Source of the DNA: Echinarachnius parma
Lineage: Eukaryota; Echinodermata; Echinoidea; Clypeasteroida; Echinarachniidae
Length of the DNA stretch: 64,000 bases
Assembly: GCA_037951105.1 (NCBI GenBank)
Contig: JBAMJV010002943.1
Span: 1-64,000, forward strand
Direction: 5' to 3'
Within the stretch, counting starts at the first letter, position 1. Each line of letters starts with the position of its first letter. The notes beneath the pieces were generated by a model. It worked only from the letters and a program-made list of their open reading frames with translations, made no database searches and was not told the DNA's origin. Positions 1 through 11,818 of the stretch are shown here, piece after piece. The position numbers and the translations under genes are program-made.

Positions 1-1369
1 AAGGATATTTAATTTTTATGATATTTGATATAAACATAGTTTGTGTACTGAAATCATTTATATTTATTATTCAATTAATATGAACATTCCTCAATTTCAA
101 GTTTAGAGTTAAGACACACTATAGTAGTCATAGTTACAGCAAAATACATTACTTTCTGACAAGTTTCCTGGTTCAGTTTAAGATGAAATGCACAAAATAA
201 GTAGTCATTATTTTACATGTTTTAGTTTCGTTCGTATATCATAGCCCTGATAACGTTTTGTACTTTCGATTTAGTAGAAAGGCTGCTATAATTTACACTC
301 CCAAAAAACGGTTGGTACTTTCTTAATAGCGATATGACCATAAACCATGAGGGTTACTCTAGGAAAAAAAAATCAGTGTTCTGAGTCGAGATTGGCTAGT
401 CTAGCCTGTGTTCTTACGCGGCGGCGTCGCGGCTCGGTGCATTCCCGTAACGTTGGTAGGCGTTTCCGTGTCTTGATTGGTTGGTGGACGTGTTGTATCC
501 GATCTAGATCATTTTCAGATTCCCTGTAAAGCTTTATTAAAGTGAACCATTAACAATGTAAAATTATACTAACATTATTTTGAGCTTTCACGTTTCTGCC
601 GTACCTTGTTCTTTGGCTTATGGTAATAGAAGAATGAGATGAGTTTTGATTATTCAAATGTCTCCCTAATTATCGAAAGATTTTAGATTGAATTGGAGAG
701 CGTCTACAGACCTTTCGACCTTAGTCAACACTATCCAAAATCGGATAATCTATCTTCCAAAGCATACACGTACCGGGGGGCGGGAGGGGGGGGGGGGGGG
801 GGTTGTAAGAAATCCTATTACAAAAACAATGACTGTTTTGGGGTGAATTCAAACACCCCCTTTTAGTTTTTGTCTTTTTCGGGTACACTTTCATTTTTAC
901 CGGTCATGGTTCCACTTTTTAGGGGTCTCAAGTCAACTTTTTATCAGCCTTGATCATCATATAAATGGTCTTAGGCACCCCACCCCCCCCCCCCCACCCC
1001 TCTCCCCCCCCCCCCCTTTATTTACAATTGTTTTGGATCTTTGTGTTCAACGTTTCAAGGGCATGTATCAGCTTGGATTTGTCGCTGCATGGCAAGAAAG
1101 AACCACTCTGAGAAAATAGAGCCCTTGGTGTTAGGGTACTTCTTGCTTCTAGGCACATGCATCTTGTTGATTTCTTTATTTATAGGGCACTCAGATACAG
1201 ACATTGTTGTTCATTTGATCTGCTACATAGTCTTCATTAAGTTTCTGTCCAATAATCCTCTATATTCAGGATCTCATGAACGTTTTATTGTGGAAAGTAT
1301 GCATGTGTTATCAGGTTGTAGAGTCTTGCACATTAAACGGCAAACCGATTGCCGTGACTGCAAATGACA
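1..1369. other. AT-rich stretch, no gene recognised
   Basis: No open frame here looks like a known protein. There is a G run at about 776-801 and C-rich runs at about 983-1016, facing each other across some 180 bases. Short frames at 347-529 and 1041-1367 have no domain and no supporting splice sites. I see nothing else. Confidence 0.5.
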
Positions 1370-2070
1370 GCCTTGGTATTGCGGACATTATGCAGCTGCT
1401 ACATGACCATGAATAAGATGATAGTTTCCACCCAGTGCAAGTAGGTCATCATATATAGATCTGAACATGACATTCTATAGTTTGCTCAAATTCCCACTCC
1501 CGGGGCTTTGTCATCACATCTATATTTTCAAGAAGACCTACTTGATTTTGGTGGGGGTTTGCAAGATTGAAGGATTCAGCCTTAGATTCAACACAGATGT
1601 CTTCTACAGTATAGTTGCTGCAGCCAAACAAGTAACGTTCAGATCTAGGATGTCAAGGAAAAGCTGTTCAAGTGCTATATTGTATACAGCGCCATGTACA
1701 AATAGATGTGGGCATGTAAGGAACACCTGTAGTGGGTGCACGTCATATCTATACCATAGTTTTGATCAAGGCATCAAGCACTCTCAAAGCAGCCAATGGC
1801 CATGCCGACATAAATCTCTGATAGCATAGGAAATCATCTTGGTGTGGTCTTGCCTCCACAAGCTGAACCAATTTCACATACCAATGCAAAGACATGTCAA
1901 GTGAAAAGACTGCATTAGGTGATCATGTTCAACTGCCTTGTCTTTCATATAGGCCCGTCATCTAGGTTTGCATCATAATTGTGTTAAGGTTTGATCATTT
2001 GCTTCCTGCTCGTTCCCGATCTCCTCCAGGCTTTGATACATGGCAGTTGTTTGCAGTGACATTGCATAAT
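1370..2070 (-). pseudogene. decayed coding-like region, family not recognised
   Basis: Read on the minus strand, this stretch gives several protein-like runs in succession: one of about 50 residues containing SLHWYVKLVQLVEARP, one containing FLTCPHLFVHGAVYNIALEQ, and one containing NYTVEDICVESKAE. Their composition (Leu, Trp, Tyr, Cys in ordered runs) looks like former coding sequence rather than random frames. The runs are separated by interruptions, so there is no intact gene. On the plus strand a short run ending QLLHDHE precedes a stop near 1412, which makes the orientation less certain. I do not recognise the family. It could be a processed pseudogene or an old mobile-element gene. Confidence 0.25.
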
Positions 2071-3104
2071 TTGTGTGTATTTCCTTTTCAATTAGGAGTG
2101 TCTTCAGCAAAGTCGGTGTTATGTTGTTTGAAAACTAAGTAACTTGTTTAGTGTAAACAATTATTAATATAATACATGTTAATTCTAACATGGTTTTCAA
2201 TGAAGTCAGGTTCTCCGGTATTTATTATCCACATTTCATCATACGAAGAAATTACATTCTACTACCTTTGCGCTGCATGCACACAACACATTGTAGGCGG
2301 TCATTCTTGGCTGTCATTTTGAAAGCCATTCTTGCTGCTTTACAACTTTGACTCTCATAGTGCACTTTCGTGGCACTTGAAATGTGTATTTAGTAACATG
2401 TAAATGTACATGTAAACTCATAATATTATCAAACGTTTATATTTTACATGTCCTCCTTTAACGATATCAGTCAGTACATTAATAAGCTAGGTAGCTAGCT
2501 AGAAATTCAAATTTTAAGACACACTACACAAATTAAATATCAAAATATGGAACGTTCCATGTTTATATTCCCAGTTAGACACTTAACAGGTGCACCTTTA
2601 AAACCACATAACAGTTTTTGGAGATGCCTTACGCACGAAGTGTAAAATGTGATTTCATCACGTTCCACTTGAAAGCTTATAATGCTGATGTACAAGGTTT
2701 CACCAAATATTGCTTTGAAATTAAGTTATAGAGCAACAAAAGGCTCAAAATAAACGATGTGTGACATCAATTCAACCGCCATATGGTCTGCGGGCATGTC
2801 GATATATCTAGCCTAGTGCCGGTGGCGCGGACATGTGCGAACGGGCGGTGAATTTAGGCCAAATTTTAGTGGCGTGCTTTGAATTTCCTCCGGATTTTAC
2901 CACATAAGAAAGCCCTTCTTGATACTTAATTCGACAATATCAATCAAATTGTTTGGCCAATATAGATGTTTTCGGTAACTTTTCCAGTACTGTCATTTGG
3001 CTTTAGCATATGAAATCTGCTTCTAAGTTCCAATAACGAATTATCTATAATAATTCACCAATACATTGGTATTGCCATTTATTTATAAGAAACAGCTGAA
3101 GAAG
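2071..3104. other. intergenic, fragments of dispersed repeats
   Basis: Contains a fragment near 2470-2580 resembling the middle of the palindromic MITE-1 family (compare 15740-15837). About 2890-3010 belongs to a dispersed repeat also seen near 28560, 32900, 34500, 52530 and 59330, with shared words such as ACCACACAAGCCC and GATGTTTTCGGTAAC. No gene seen. Confidence 0.4.
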
Positions 3105-3415
3105 CTGAAAATAAGTTTGCCCAATATCCGCACGTTATGTTACTGCTAAAATTAAAGTGTTGAAGTGGTAACGGTTAAAGTGTTTGGAATTATTGTAATG
3201 CAAAATCCAATTAGTAAGCCCAATTTCCGCACGTTATTTAGTAATAAATAAAAGTGGTTGGGCTTTGGAAAAGATTGTAATTGATAATCAAATAAGTAAG
3301 CCCATTTTCCACACGAAATCAATTAAGTTAGCACAATTTTCGCACGTTATTTAGTAATAAATTCAAGTGTTTGGACTTTGGAATAATTGTAATGCATAAT
3401 CAAATAAGATTGGGG
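3105..3415. repeat. degenerate tandem repeat, about 3 units of ~95-110 bp
   Basis: The phrase built from AGTAAGCCCAATTTCCGCAC, TTATTTAGTAATAAA and TTGTAATGCATAATCAAAT recurs three times with substitutions and small indels. The units are diverged, so the array is old. Confidence 0.6.
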
Positions 3416-3417
3416 TA

Positions 3418-3660
3418 TAACTCACCGGATACGGATTGGATCTATGAAATAGAAGATGATCTGCGATGAAATGGCTCGGAATCGGTGAATTTGGAATCGA
3501 AGAACGACTTTCCCAGTGCGGTAGATAGATGCTGACTAGCCAATTCCATCAGACGATATTGGAACTTAGAGGGCAGACGGTTCCAGGCTTCCAGCAATGG
3601 TCAACATAGCTCACTTCCTGGGCTGACTTCGTAGTTGATGTACACATGCACCGATGCGGC
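3418..3660 (-). other. possible untranslated or first exon with a 5' splice site
   Basis: On the minus strand a moderately GC-rich segment ends in a good donor (CCG followed by GTGAGTTA, near 3419-3429). It contains a short open run including NRLPSKFQYRLMELASQ, which stops before the donor. The sequence to its right (3640-3780) is CpG-rich. This would fit a 5' exon and promoter of a minus-strand gene, but no downstream exon was found between 1 and 3418, and the protein run is not recognised. Confidence 0.15.
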
Positions 3661-3777
3661 ACGCACGACTACGAGCGACTGTAGATCAGACGCGCACACA
3701 ATACATGCACACATCATTACACGCGCGTGCTTCTTGTACATGCTATAAGTCAGCTAAGTCAAATCCGCCAACGCATT

Positions 3778-3821
3778 AAAAAAAAAAAAAAAAAAAAAGT
3801 TCCCTGGATAATCCAGGGAAC
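3778..3821. other. A21 run abutting a perfect 11-bp hairpin
   Basis: Twenty-one A residues (3778-3798) are followed at once by GTTCCCTGGAT, one A, and its exact reverse complement ending at 3821. The hairpin is perfect with a one-base loop. The A run could be a retroposon tail, but no body is recognised to its left. Confidence 0.6.
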
Positions 3822-4039
3822 TCAGCTGATTGGTCCGATCCTTGCTGCCTAACGATTAATATTCATGGCTTTGATATATCACGTGTTGTTGATGTTTACA
3901 CATAGTACACAGCTGATCGAGGGGTATAGAGCTCATCAAAGCGTAGATATTAAAAGACTGAAGAAAGTTATAGATTTACCACGTATTTTGTTTTAATCTT
4001 CATAATCCTATCTCTTGATAAGACAATAATAATTAAATG

Positions 4040-4642
4040 TACGAGGGGCGTTCAATAAGTTCATAGCCCAACCTTGAAGGAGTCAAGGTGCAACATCGAT
4101 TAATATATACAGGTGTTCTTTCATCCATATAATACTGATGTACAGCCAAGAGATTTTCGGCATTTTTCCTGAGGGCCTCAAGGGCCTCCTTGAAGATGTC
4201 TCTTAAATACCTCTCAAAAACCTACATATTGGCAGATTTTGTCCCATTATCCTCCTGAAAGTCACAATCTTGGGATTGTTTCTTCATATGTCAGAAGAGA
4301 TCTAACGATACCAGGTTTGGGGGATAAGGAGTAATCATCAACAAACCAATCCCGCAGTTATTAGCTTTTCAAAAGTCACCTGGCTCTTGCGAGCAGGCAC
4401 ATTGTCCTCGAGCAGCACATGTCTCTCATCAACTTGCATTGCTTCATTTTCCAACATTTTCCAAGTGACTTCGAATGAACATTGCATCAATAAAAGCCTG
4501 TCTAGATCAGAAACAGAATACAACTGACCTGGCTTTGCGCCACTGACCATGTGAAGGATGCAACATTGCATACACAACATTAGGTAACCCAACTTCCTGC
4601 TCCTTCATGGTTGGGCTATGAACTTATTGAACGCCCCTCGTA
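4040..4642 (-). mobile_element. mariner-type transposon remnant, ~600 bp
   Basis: The ends are inverted repeats beginning CGAGGGGCGTTCAATAAG, flanked by TA on both sides (4040-4041 and 4641-4642). On the minus strand the inside gives a piece resembling the end of a mariner transposase catalytic domain: RHVLLEDNVPARKSQ (compare the LLHDNARPH block) followed in another frame by PYPPNLVSLDLF (compare YSPDLAPSDYHLF). Most of the transposase is missing and the reading frame is broken, so the copy is dead. A second, further interrupted copy lies at 49922-51070. Confidence 0.75.
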
Positions 4643-4785
4643 TAGTATTGTAAACAAATATTCAAATAGCAAATTTGATAAATAAAAATAGTTTAGTCAG
4701 AGCGTAAATCATAGATAGCAGACTATATCTTATCTTGTGGCTTTAAATTGCTCGACTGCTCCATACTACTCCCGAATTTACGTTG

Positions 4786-4954
4786 CAGGGGCCGCGGAAA
4801 GATTTTGAAAGTATGGGGCTGACCACAACCGGGTCACATAATAATTGTTATTTTATGATTATGTATTTTTTGGGTTTAAGCCAAAAAAGTGGGGGGGGGG
4901 GGGGGGGGGGGCTGCAGCCCCAAGCCCCCCCCCCCCCCTGTTCCGCGGCCCCTG
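4786..4954. mobile_element. short palindromic element with CAGGGGCCGCGGAA ends
   Basis: Inverted ends CAGGGGCCGCGGAA and TTCCGCGGCCCCTG enclose 169 bases. The pentamer CGTTG stands on both sides (4781-4785 and 4955-4959). The CAGGGG start is like hAT or similar elements, but the short flank duplication does not match the usual 8 bp, so the superfamily is open. The inside carries facing G and C runs. Confidence 0.55.
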
Positions 4955-4959
4955 CGTTG

Positions 4960-5920
4960 TCAATGGGGACGCGTTTCGTTTTTTTGAGGAGGAGATTGAG
5001 CGGAAAGGGGTGATCCCCCTGGCCCACCCCACCAACAACAAAAATGTTTTAGTTTGTATGTATTGTATGGGGAGGGGGAGAGGGAGGGGGGGGGGGGTGG
5101 AGGGGCCATCCCCTGAGAACCCCTCTAAAATGAATAAGTTTGTATTGACCTTTGGGGGGGGGGGGGGGGGTCGGGGGCGACCCCCCCCCCCCCCCCCCCC
5201 GACCACAGGGATCTGTTACAGGGGGTAGGGGTGGGGGATGGTTAGGGGAGTGACCACCCGGATCACCCCTGAGTGTTTTAACATGTTTAATTCCAATAGA
5301 ACCTCCAATCCCCTCAGATATGGAGGTTTACACCCCCCACCACCAATTTTCTTTTCGTAAATTCTACAGGACCCTCCTGTCGCCTCAGTTACGAGGGTGA
5401 GGGGGGGGGGGGGTAACTAAGGGAGAACATCCGGACCACCCCCCCCCCCCCCCGAGTTTTTTTTAATGTGATATTTTAATTTTTGTTGGTAAATTCTACA
5501 GGAACCTCATTTTCCCTCACCTACAGGGGGATGGTTAGGGGGGCGACCTCCGAACCACCCCGAGTTTTTTTTTTATTTGTAATTATAATGGAACCTCCAA
5601 TCCCATCAGCAACGGGGGGGGGGGGGGGGGGTGGTCGAGGGGGATTCCACTGAATTTAATATGTTGGGCTAATGCTTCTTATGGAGAAAATCCCTCTACA
5701 AATTCACACCAAAAAACATCCTATCGCCCCAAATATTGCTTCTTATAGAAACCCCATCCCCAAAAAGTTGTTTATAATTTCGTAGTTATATTTGTTTTTT
5801 GTTGTTGTTTATTATTGTTAATATGACTGGATACTTATTATCATGATTTGTAATATTATGTTTGCTTATATTTATTATATTTGTTTTGTGGGGGGGGGGG
5901 GGGATTCCCCTTTCTCTAAT
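4960..5920. repeat. G/C-homopolymer-rich degenerate repeat block
   Basis: A phrase of roughly 110-190 bases (AACCTCCAATCCCCTCAG, a G run, GGTTAGGGG, GACCTCCGGACCACCCC, then a T run) recurs at about 5215, 5365, 5495 and 5600. Each time it carries a G run of variable length (up to about 20). Long frames rich in Gly or Pro across it are composition artefacts. Confidence 0.6.
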
Positions 5921-6080
5921 TCCCTTCAAAATATCACATCTATTCACTTTAGTGGAACGCAAATTTATGAAATCTTTAATTACATGTGATAATTTGTATG
6001 TTACACCCATGCAACATCTTCCCAAACTCAACTTTGGGGCCATGTTCAAAGTAGAACAAATCAAGGCTGACTACTGAACA

Positions 6081-6471
6081 TTAAAGGGATCGAGTAACTT
6101 TGTAAACATGTGCAAAAAGTGATGAGTGGTTTATACAATGTATATTGTTGTTATCTGATATGTCCGCTGGGTGTTGTGTGAAATTTTCAAGTTAAATGGA
6201 CTTTGTATGGCTGAGTAATGAGCAAAAATACAAAGTGACATTCACTAACAAATTGCACTCACTTTGTACACGGATCTGACGATCCATTGGATAATTTGAC
6301 CTCTGAACACTTCAATCGTAAATATATTTTTAACGAAAAGGAAATTCTAAAAACCTAAACCTGTCCCATGCTTTTTTGTTGTTATTAAGAATACAATAAG
6401 GTATGAGGGAACCGCATGAATTCCAATTGGATTTTGAGGATTTGGACAATGTTACTCTAAAGTCCCTTTAA
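6081..6471. mobile_element. MITE-2 (piggyBac-like, TTAA-flanked), full copy
   Basis: TTAA stands on both sides (6081-6084 and 6468-6471) of an element starting AGGGATCGAGTAACTTTGT and ending in ATGTTACTCTAAAGTCCCT. Same family as 12540-12935, 37065-37414 and 55040-55425, and several pieces elsewhere. There is no coding capacity. The TTAA duplication is the mark of piggyBac transposition. Confidence 0.7.
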
Positions 6472-6847
6472 CTTTCGAAGAATATTGCGCACATGTGTGC
6501 ATATCGCATGTTGCACGATACTCCGACACGACGACGTAAACATTGTAATTGCTGTGATCAGCTGTTTAACTAAACCTATGAATAATTCATTATATACTCC
6601 CCCCATGCGCCGCGCCTCGGCCTGTCGGATTTGTGTTGTCGATTTTTTTTTGCTCAGGCGCGCGATTATTAGCCCCAACGTCAGATTGTCACACGGGCTG
6701 CGTTTTCCTATATCAGCTCTATGGGATAACAGCGATAAATTCGACAAGATTCTTGTCTATGGTCAACAAACAGCAGTTTAAATAGAATTGTTGAAATGTG
6801 CGATGACATTTTCGGGAAAGGAAACAGGACCGTGACTGTCTAGACTA
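6472..6847. other. no recognised feature
   Basis: A CpG-richer patch lies at about 6600-6720. Frames of 96-98 aa on both strands overlap each other and show no domain. I see no gene. Confidence 0.4.
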
Positions 6848-7655
6848 AAGGGCCGGTCATACTTGCGGTAGTGGACGTAGTTGAACGTAATGGTGGCTAA
6901 CGTTGTTGATCGTAGTTGAACGAAGTTGAAGGTAGTTGAACGTACTAGCATCCGTATCGTACCGTAGTTGTCTGTGATGCTAACTTGGTATTAACTCGGG
7001 GGAGCCGTGATCTTCGATTTAATTTTTGGATATGTTCAAAAGAGCGGTACGTTAAAGGCATCCGTAGTAATATTTACTAAACCGAAGTTTAACGTAGTCT
7101 AACGTAGTCTAACGAAGTCTAGCGTAATCTAAGGTACTTCGTTACGTACTTAAATGTACTCTAGCGTACTCTAACGTACTCTACCGTGCACAACACCAGC
7201 ATCGACAGTCTTGATCCAGACATGTTTAATTAAAAAAAATAAGACAAATTTCCAAGACCTGCTATGTTTGAAAAACAAGCGCAATGGCCGTACTACACCG
7301 CCGGTAGGCTGTTATACTCCGTGCGGGGTTGCTATTTACCGTAGTTTGACGTTCTTTAGCGAAGTCCAGCGTAGTGGCTACCATAGTCTCTCGTACTCAA
7401 GCGTCAGACGTACCACTCCGTACCTGTCCGTGAGCAAGCTGTACCCACATTAGCGTAGTCTAGCGTAGTTGAATGTACTTAAACGTACTTATCCGTACCC
7501 TTCCGTGGCCAACCACCGTACCTTAACGTAGTTCAACGTAGTTCCACGTAGTTTAACCTAGTTTAACCTAGTTTAACGTACTTACACCACGTTTGACCCA
7601 CATTAAATTACCCTACGGATCACTACGTCCATTACCGCAAGTATGACCGGCCCTT
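6848..7655. mobile_element. 0.8-kb TA-flanked non-autonomous element (GGGCCGGTCATACTTGCGG ends)
   Basis: TA (6846-6847 and 7656-7657) flanks inverted ends AAGGGCCGGTCATACTTGC. The interior is built largely from 10-12-bp subrepeats of the type ACGTAGTCTA/ACGTAGTTGA. A near-identical copy in the opposite orientation lies at 13740-14538. No transposase is encoded. The superfamily is unassigned; the TA flank suggests Tc1/mariner-like mobilisation. Confidence 0.75.
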
Positions 7656-7736
7656 TAGCGCGTTAACAGTAACAATAAAGGATGGAATCGAGCGTGTCAG
7701 TGAATTACATTGGGTCGGCATAAGAAAGCATCACAT

Positions 7737-7988
7737 GAAGAGCTCAGTTCCAAAAGGCGGTAAATCCACTATCCATACAAATTTAGTTAACGATATATAT
7801 ACAGTTATAAGCTACGTAGATACCTAGGAATCTACATTTTACAACAAATTGCTCACTAACAATAAATTATACAAAGTTCAATTTGTATGTTCCCATAGGC
7901 ACGTGTACAAAGTTGGGCAAAGAAACCCGTTTTCCTCGAAAGTTTAAAAAAGTGGATATAGCGCATTTTGGAAGAAAGCTCTTCAAAT
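7737..7988. mobile_element. MITE-1 copy (AGTTCCAAAAGGCG ends), full
   Basis: The left end reads GAAGAGCTCAGTTCCAAAAGG and the right end is its approximate inverse (TTTTGGAAGAAAGCTCTTC). The internal words CCCATAGGCACGTGTACAAAG and AAGTTTAAAAAAGTGGAT are shared with the copies at 26546, 51363 and around LINE-1. No coding capacity. Confidence 0.7.
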
Positions 7989-7989
7989 A

Positions 7990-8192
7990 AAGACCTGAGT
8001 TCCAAAAAGCGCTAAATCCCCTTTCCCTGACACGTTTGTTCAATATATCAGTATATTAATACACTACTAGCTATCTATAAATCTATAAAATATAGAGCAT
8101 TCCATTTTCATATTTGCATAGGCAAAGTTGGACAAAGAAACCTGTTATTTTCTAAGAATTGGGCAAGTGGATTAAGCGTCTTTTGGGATCCG
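7990..8192. mobile_element. second MITE-1 copy, adjacent
   Basis: Starts AGACCTGAGTTCCAAAAAGCG directly after the previous copy and ends near GATTAAGCGTCTTTTGGGA. It is shorter and less well kept at its right end. Two copies head to tail suggest insertion of one next to another. Confidence 0.55.
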
Positions 8193-9028
8193 TCACACCT
8201 TGCGGTGATAATGCATTTTGTACCTGCCTGAGGTGTAATGACAGGGGGTGGAATTTCATATAGATGTGTATTAAATGTGACCACGGTTTTAATTTTGTTG
8301 TGGTGCACATTGTGCTCGGGGGGTGGCATACATTTAGTTTGGGCAGTGTTTGGAAGCCACACTGTAAGCCTAGTTGTGAGGGCGATGTTCTCGGTGATGT
8401 GATATATTCCTTGTACCATTAGGTAGGCTGGTGTTCATACGCCGTGTGAAAATAGTGCAGTTAGAAATGATAATGATTAGGGTGTAGTTTGTTGAAAATA
8501 AGTTACAAAATACAGAAGGTAGTTAGGTAGGAGTAATTAATAGGAAAATGAATCTTTTAGGGTAAGGCGGAGTGATACGTAGAGTGATAAGTGGAGCACA
8601 CATGCACTGTACGGCAGTGGGGAAAAGTAGTACTGGAGCAACACGTTCTCAAAGTTTGGAGATGAAAGTAGTGTTGAAGCTACAAGTTTGAAAGTTTGGG
8701 GAATGCCTTCTCTTGTTGTACCGGTGTGAAGATGCAGTCATCTTCTTTAGGAAGATTTGATGTAAGTTACTTTAATTCGTATTTGTTTTAATTATATTAT
8801 TGCTGAATAGTGTGCTGTTAATTTTATTGTTATAACGATGTTGATGAAAGTGTTTTTAGATGCAACGGGAATTAATTGCTGTGGGCGCACTGCACACACT
8901 ACAGTGCACAAACACAGGGGCTTTATGTAATGTACTTATGGAAATTGAGATTTGCGTAGATTAGTAGAGCAGAAATGTAAGAAGCTTGTAAATCGAATTG
9001 ATGTTAAAATGTGTGTATCGTTGATATA
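8193..9028. other. no recognised feature
   Basis: No domain-bearing frame, RNA gene or clear repeat is seen. This flank and the sequence right of 11817 would have been contiguous before the foldback element inserted. Confidence 0.4.
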
Positions 9029-9476
9029 TACCGTAGAACACCGTCGTGAAGCACCCCCAATCACCTATATGCATCTTGCTTTTTAAAGAGCGCTCTCTAT
9101 GTGTCCAAAAATGGAGACGTTAATCAAGAATGCAAATAATGGTGACGAATATTCATGAGAATAATAATGGAGGTGAATCTCATGGAAACGTCACATAAAA
9201 ATACAATGGTGATGAATATTCATGTGAAAACGCCGCCTAAAATAGACAACCACTGTGCTGTTATTTGTATGGAGCTGTGTTTGATATGGGGCGTATACAG
9301 AGGGTCCCACCCCATGCACATTTATTTTAAAACCTCTGTCCCCGTTGTTAGTCAACGTTCAAACAGATGAATCAACTCAAAGGAAAGAACATGACAGGAC
9401 AATTTTAAATTAAGGATATGTAAAATACAGATAAGTAAAGTAGCTTTCAATGTAGGCCTGCACTTTCATGGTTCTT

Positions 9477-9511
<35 letters not shown>

Positions 9512-9952
9512 TACGTGTGCCAAGTAAACGTTTGCCGCCCTACGCCTTCTGGGTCATCTAAGTGTTCATGGGTTCCTTTTGTTTGGTTTAAAGACTCATG
9601 AAAGAAGGTAAATTAGGGTATTTGTATCGGTATAAGCTTTTTTTGTACAACACAAATTCTTATTGTTCTATGCAGCCTTTAAATTCGACGTTGCCACTGA
9701 CAACCTGCCCCTTCGGCAACAGTATCTACCGTGTACATTGTAAGATAATGCACGCCCTGAACAAAAGCTTTCTGCATCAATCAAAGCGCTTGACAACAAA
9801 CAATGATTGTGCAGGGACGAATGCCCCCTATTTTTGTTTGTACTATTTTATTTTTACCTTTACATGATATTATTTTTTTAAATCCAGTCATACAAGTAAA
9901 GGCTAATCGAGATCCTTAATCTCTTCTGATTCTGAATGACACTGGTATATAT

Positions 9953-10054
9953 CATGGGCGTCGATACTTACGTAATACCCATTCATCAGGGGGGGATGGA
10001 TGAATGGATCATCCCCCCCTGATCAATGGGTATCAATGACAGATCGACGCCCGT
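9953..10054. mobile_element. 102-bp hairpin element inserted in the left arm
   Basis: Near-perfect inverted ends (ATGGGCGTCGAT and ATCGACGCCCGT) with internal stems built on ACCCATTCATCAGGGGGG. GGTATATAT is present on both sides (9944-9952, 10055-10063). The right arm of the foldback lacks the insert at the mirrored position, so it is a later insertion with a target duplication of about 9 bp. Confidence 0.65.
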
Positions 10055-10185
10055 GGTATATATAATGCATTTATCACACTCCTAAAGCTCCAAATGCTGA
10101 ACTCGCCCTTGCCTTTAATATAAACGAAAAGGTACACGGCATCCACGTATATAATAGTAGAAATACCAAATAACAAGGGAAGTTG

Positions 10186-10250
10186 GTTAGTTAGCTCATC
10201 GGTAAAATACTGTGTCCGATACCTATGAACCTGGTGGGAACTGGTTCAAA
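10186..10250 (+). mobile_element. tRNA-like head, possible SINE
   Basis: TTAGCTCATCGG resembles a pol III A box and GGTTCAAAGC a B box, about 45 bases apart. This is the spacing of a tRNA-derived SINE head. It lacks a pairing acceptor stem and is not a functional tRNA gene. No counterpart was seen in the other foldback arm. Confidence 0.3.
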
Positions 10251-10403
10251 GCACATTATTTTGTGTATTAATTTAAATGTTCAGATGTTTACGTTGATTT
10301 TTACATATCAAATGTAGTAATGATTTCTGTTTTTTCATTTTTTTTCTTTTATTTTTGTCTCTTTTATTTGTGTGATTCATTATAACATGACAAGGATGCT
10401 ATA

Positions 10404-10647
10404 CAGGGTGGCCCAGAAATAACGGAACGGGGTGCTTGCTATAATGAAGACACATGATGCCCGTCATAGCAACTAGTAACGTTCAATGCGTGCGCCATTG
10501 TTAGTATACCCCTTCTTCTCTCTACACAGCTGAATGCACGCTAACAATGGCACACGGTTGATCGTTACTCGATGCAGTATGGCGGGCATCATGAGTCTTT
10601 AGTATGGCAAGTAGCCTACCCCGTTCCGTTATTTCTGGGCCACCCTG
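10404..10647. mobile_element. 244-bp palindromic MITE, mariner-like ends
   Basis: Inverted ends CAGGGTGGCCCAGAAATAAC, TA on both sides (10402-10403, 10648-10649). The inside is largely self-complementary (GCACGCATTGAACG-type words on both arms). It sits at the centre of the foldback element. No coding capacity. Confidence 0.7.
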
Positions 10648-11818
10648 TATTCTACTACTATACATGGAAGTCGTGTGTCTTTTTTCATAGAGGCAAGGGG
10701 GAGTTCAGCATTAGGAGTTTTAGGGGGTGTGATAAATGCATTATATACATCAGTGTCATTCAGAATCACAATAAATTAAGAATCTCGAATAGCCTCTACT
10801 TGTATGACTGGATTAAAAAAGTAATATTATGTAACGATAAAACAAGTATAGTACATACACAAATAGGGGGCAATCGTCCCTGCACCTTCCTGGATCTAAC
10901 CCTGGTAATACCAACCATACGAACAACCTGGCATCCTACCTACACGACACGTAACAGACAATCGAATGATATTTGTTAAGTTTGAAAAAACACATCTACT
11001 GGTTCTTGCTTCATCGACAATGCTTTATATGAAAGATCAGACAAGCTCTGATGGATGCAGAAAGCTTTTGTTTAGGGCGTGAATTTTCTTACAATGTACA
11101 TGGTAGATATTGTTACCGAAGGGGCCGGTTGTCAGTGGCAACGTCGAATCTAAAGGCTGCATAGAACAATAATAATTTGTATCGTACAAAAAAGGCTTAT
11201 ACCGATACAAATACTCTCATGTACCTTCTTTCATGAGTCTTTAAACCAAACAAAAGGAACCCATGAACACTTAAATAACCCAGAAGGCGTAGGGCGGAAA
11301 ACGTTTACCTGGCACACGTAGGACGGGGGGGGGGGGGGGGGGGGGGGGGGCAAGAACCTTGAAAGTACATACATGTAGACCTTCATTGAAACTTGAACGC
11401 TACTTTAATTATCTGTATTTTACATATCCTTAATTAATGACAAATTATCCTGTCATGTTATTTCCTTTGAGTTGATTCATCTGTTTGAAAGTTGACTAAC
11501 AGCGGGGACAGAGGTTTTAAAATAAATGTGCATGGGGTGGGACCCCCTGTATACGCCCCATATCAAACACAGCTCCATACAAATAACAGCACAGTGGTTT
11601 TCTATTTTAGGCGGCGTTTTCACATGAATATTCATCACCACTGTATTTTTTTGTGACGTTTCCATGAGATTCACCTCCATTATTATTCGCATGAATATTC
11701 GTCACCATTATTTGCATTCTTGATTAACGTCTCCATTTTTGGACACATAGAGAGCGCTCTTTAAAAAGCAAGATGCATATAGGTGATTGGGGGTGCTTCA
11801 CGACGGTGTTCTACGGTA

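Larger units (their letters stand above)
9031..11816. mobile_element. 2.8-kb foldback element with arms of ~1.2 kb
   Basis: The arms are inverted copies of each other from CCGTAGAACACCGTCGTGAA at the left end to its complement at the right end, with TA on both sides (9029-9030, 11817-11818). Corresponding landmarks are mirrored in order: a C run at about 9479-9508 with a G run at about 11324-11350, and a 71-residue frame at 9155-9370 with its partner at 11477-11692. The segments around 9800 and 10860, 9890 and 10790, and 10090 and 10690 also pair. The arms differ by scattered substitutions and by extra insertions (9953-10054, 10186-10250, 10404-10647). No transposase was recognised. The mirrored 71-residue frame may be chance. 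Confidence 0.8.

Noticed and set aside
4783-5228. Gly- and Pro-rich frames on both strands
   Set aside because: They run through G and C homopolymers and are composition artefacts.
9155-11692. Duplicated 71-residue frame as a gene pair
   Set aside because: The two frames are the two arms of the foldback element; similarity follows from the inverted repeat, and no domain is visible.
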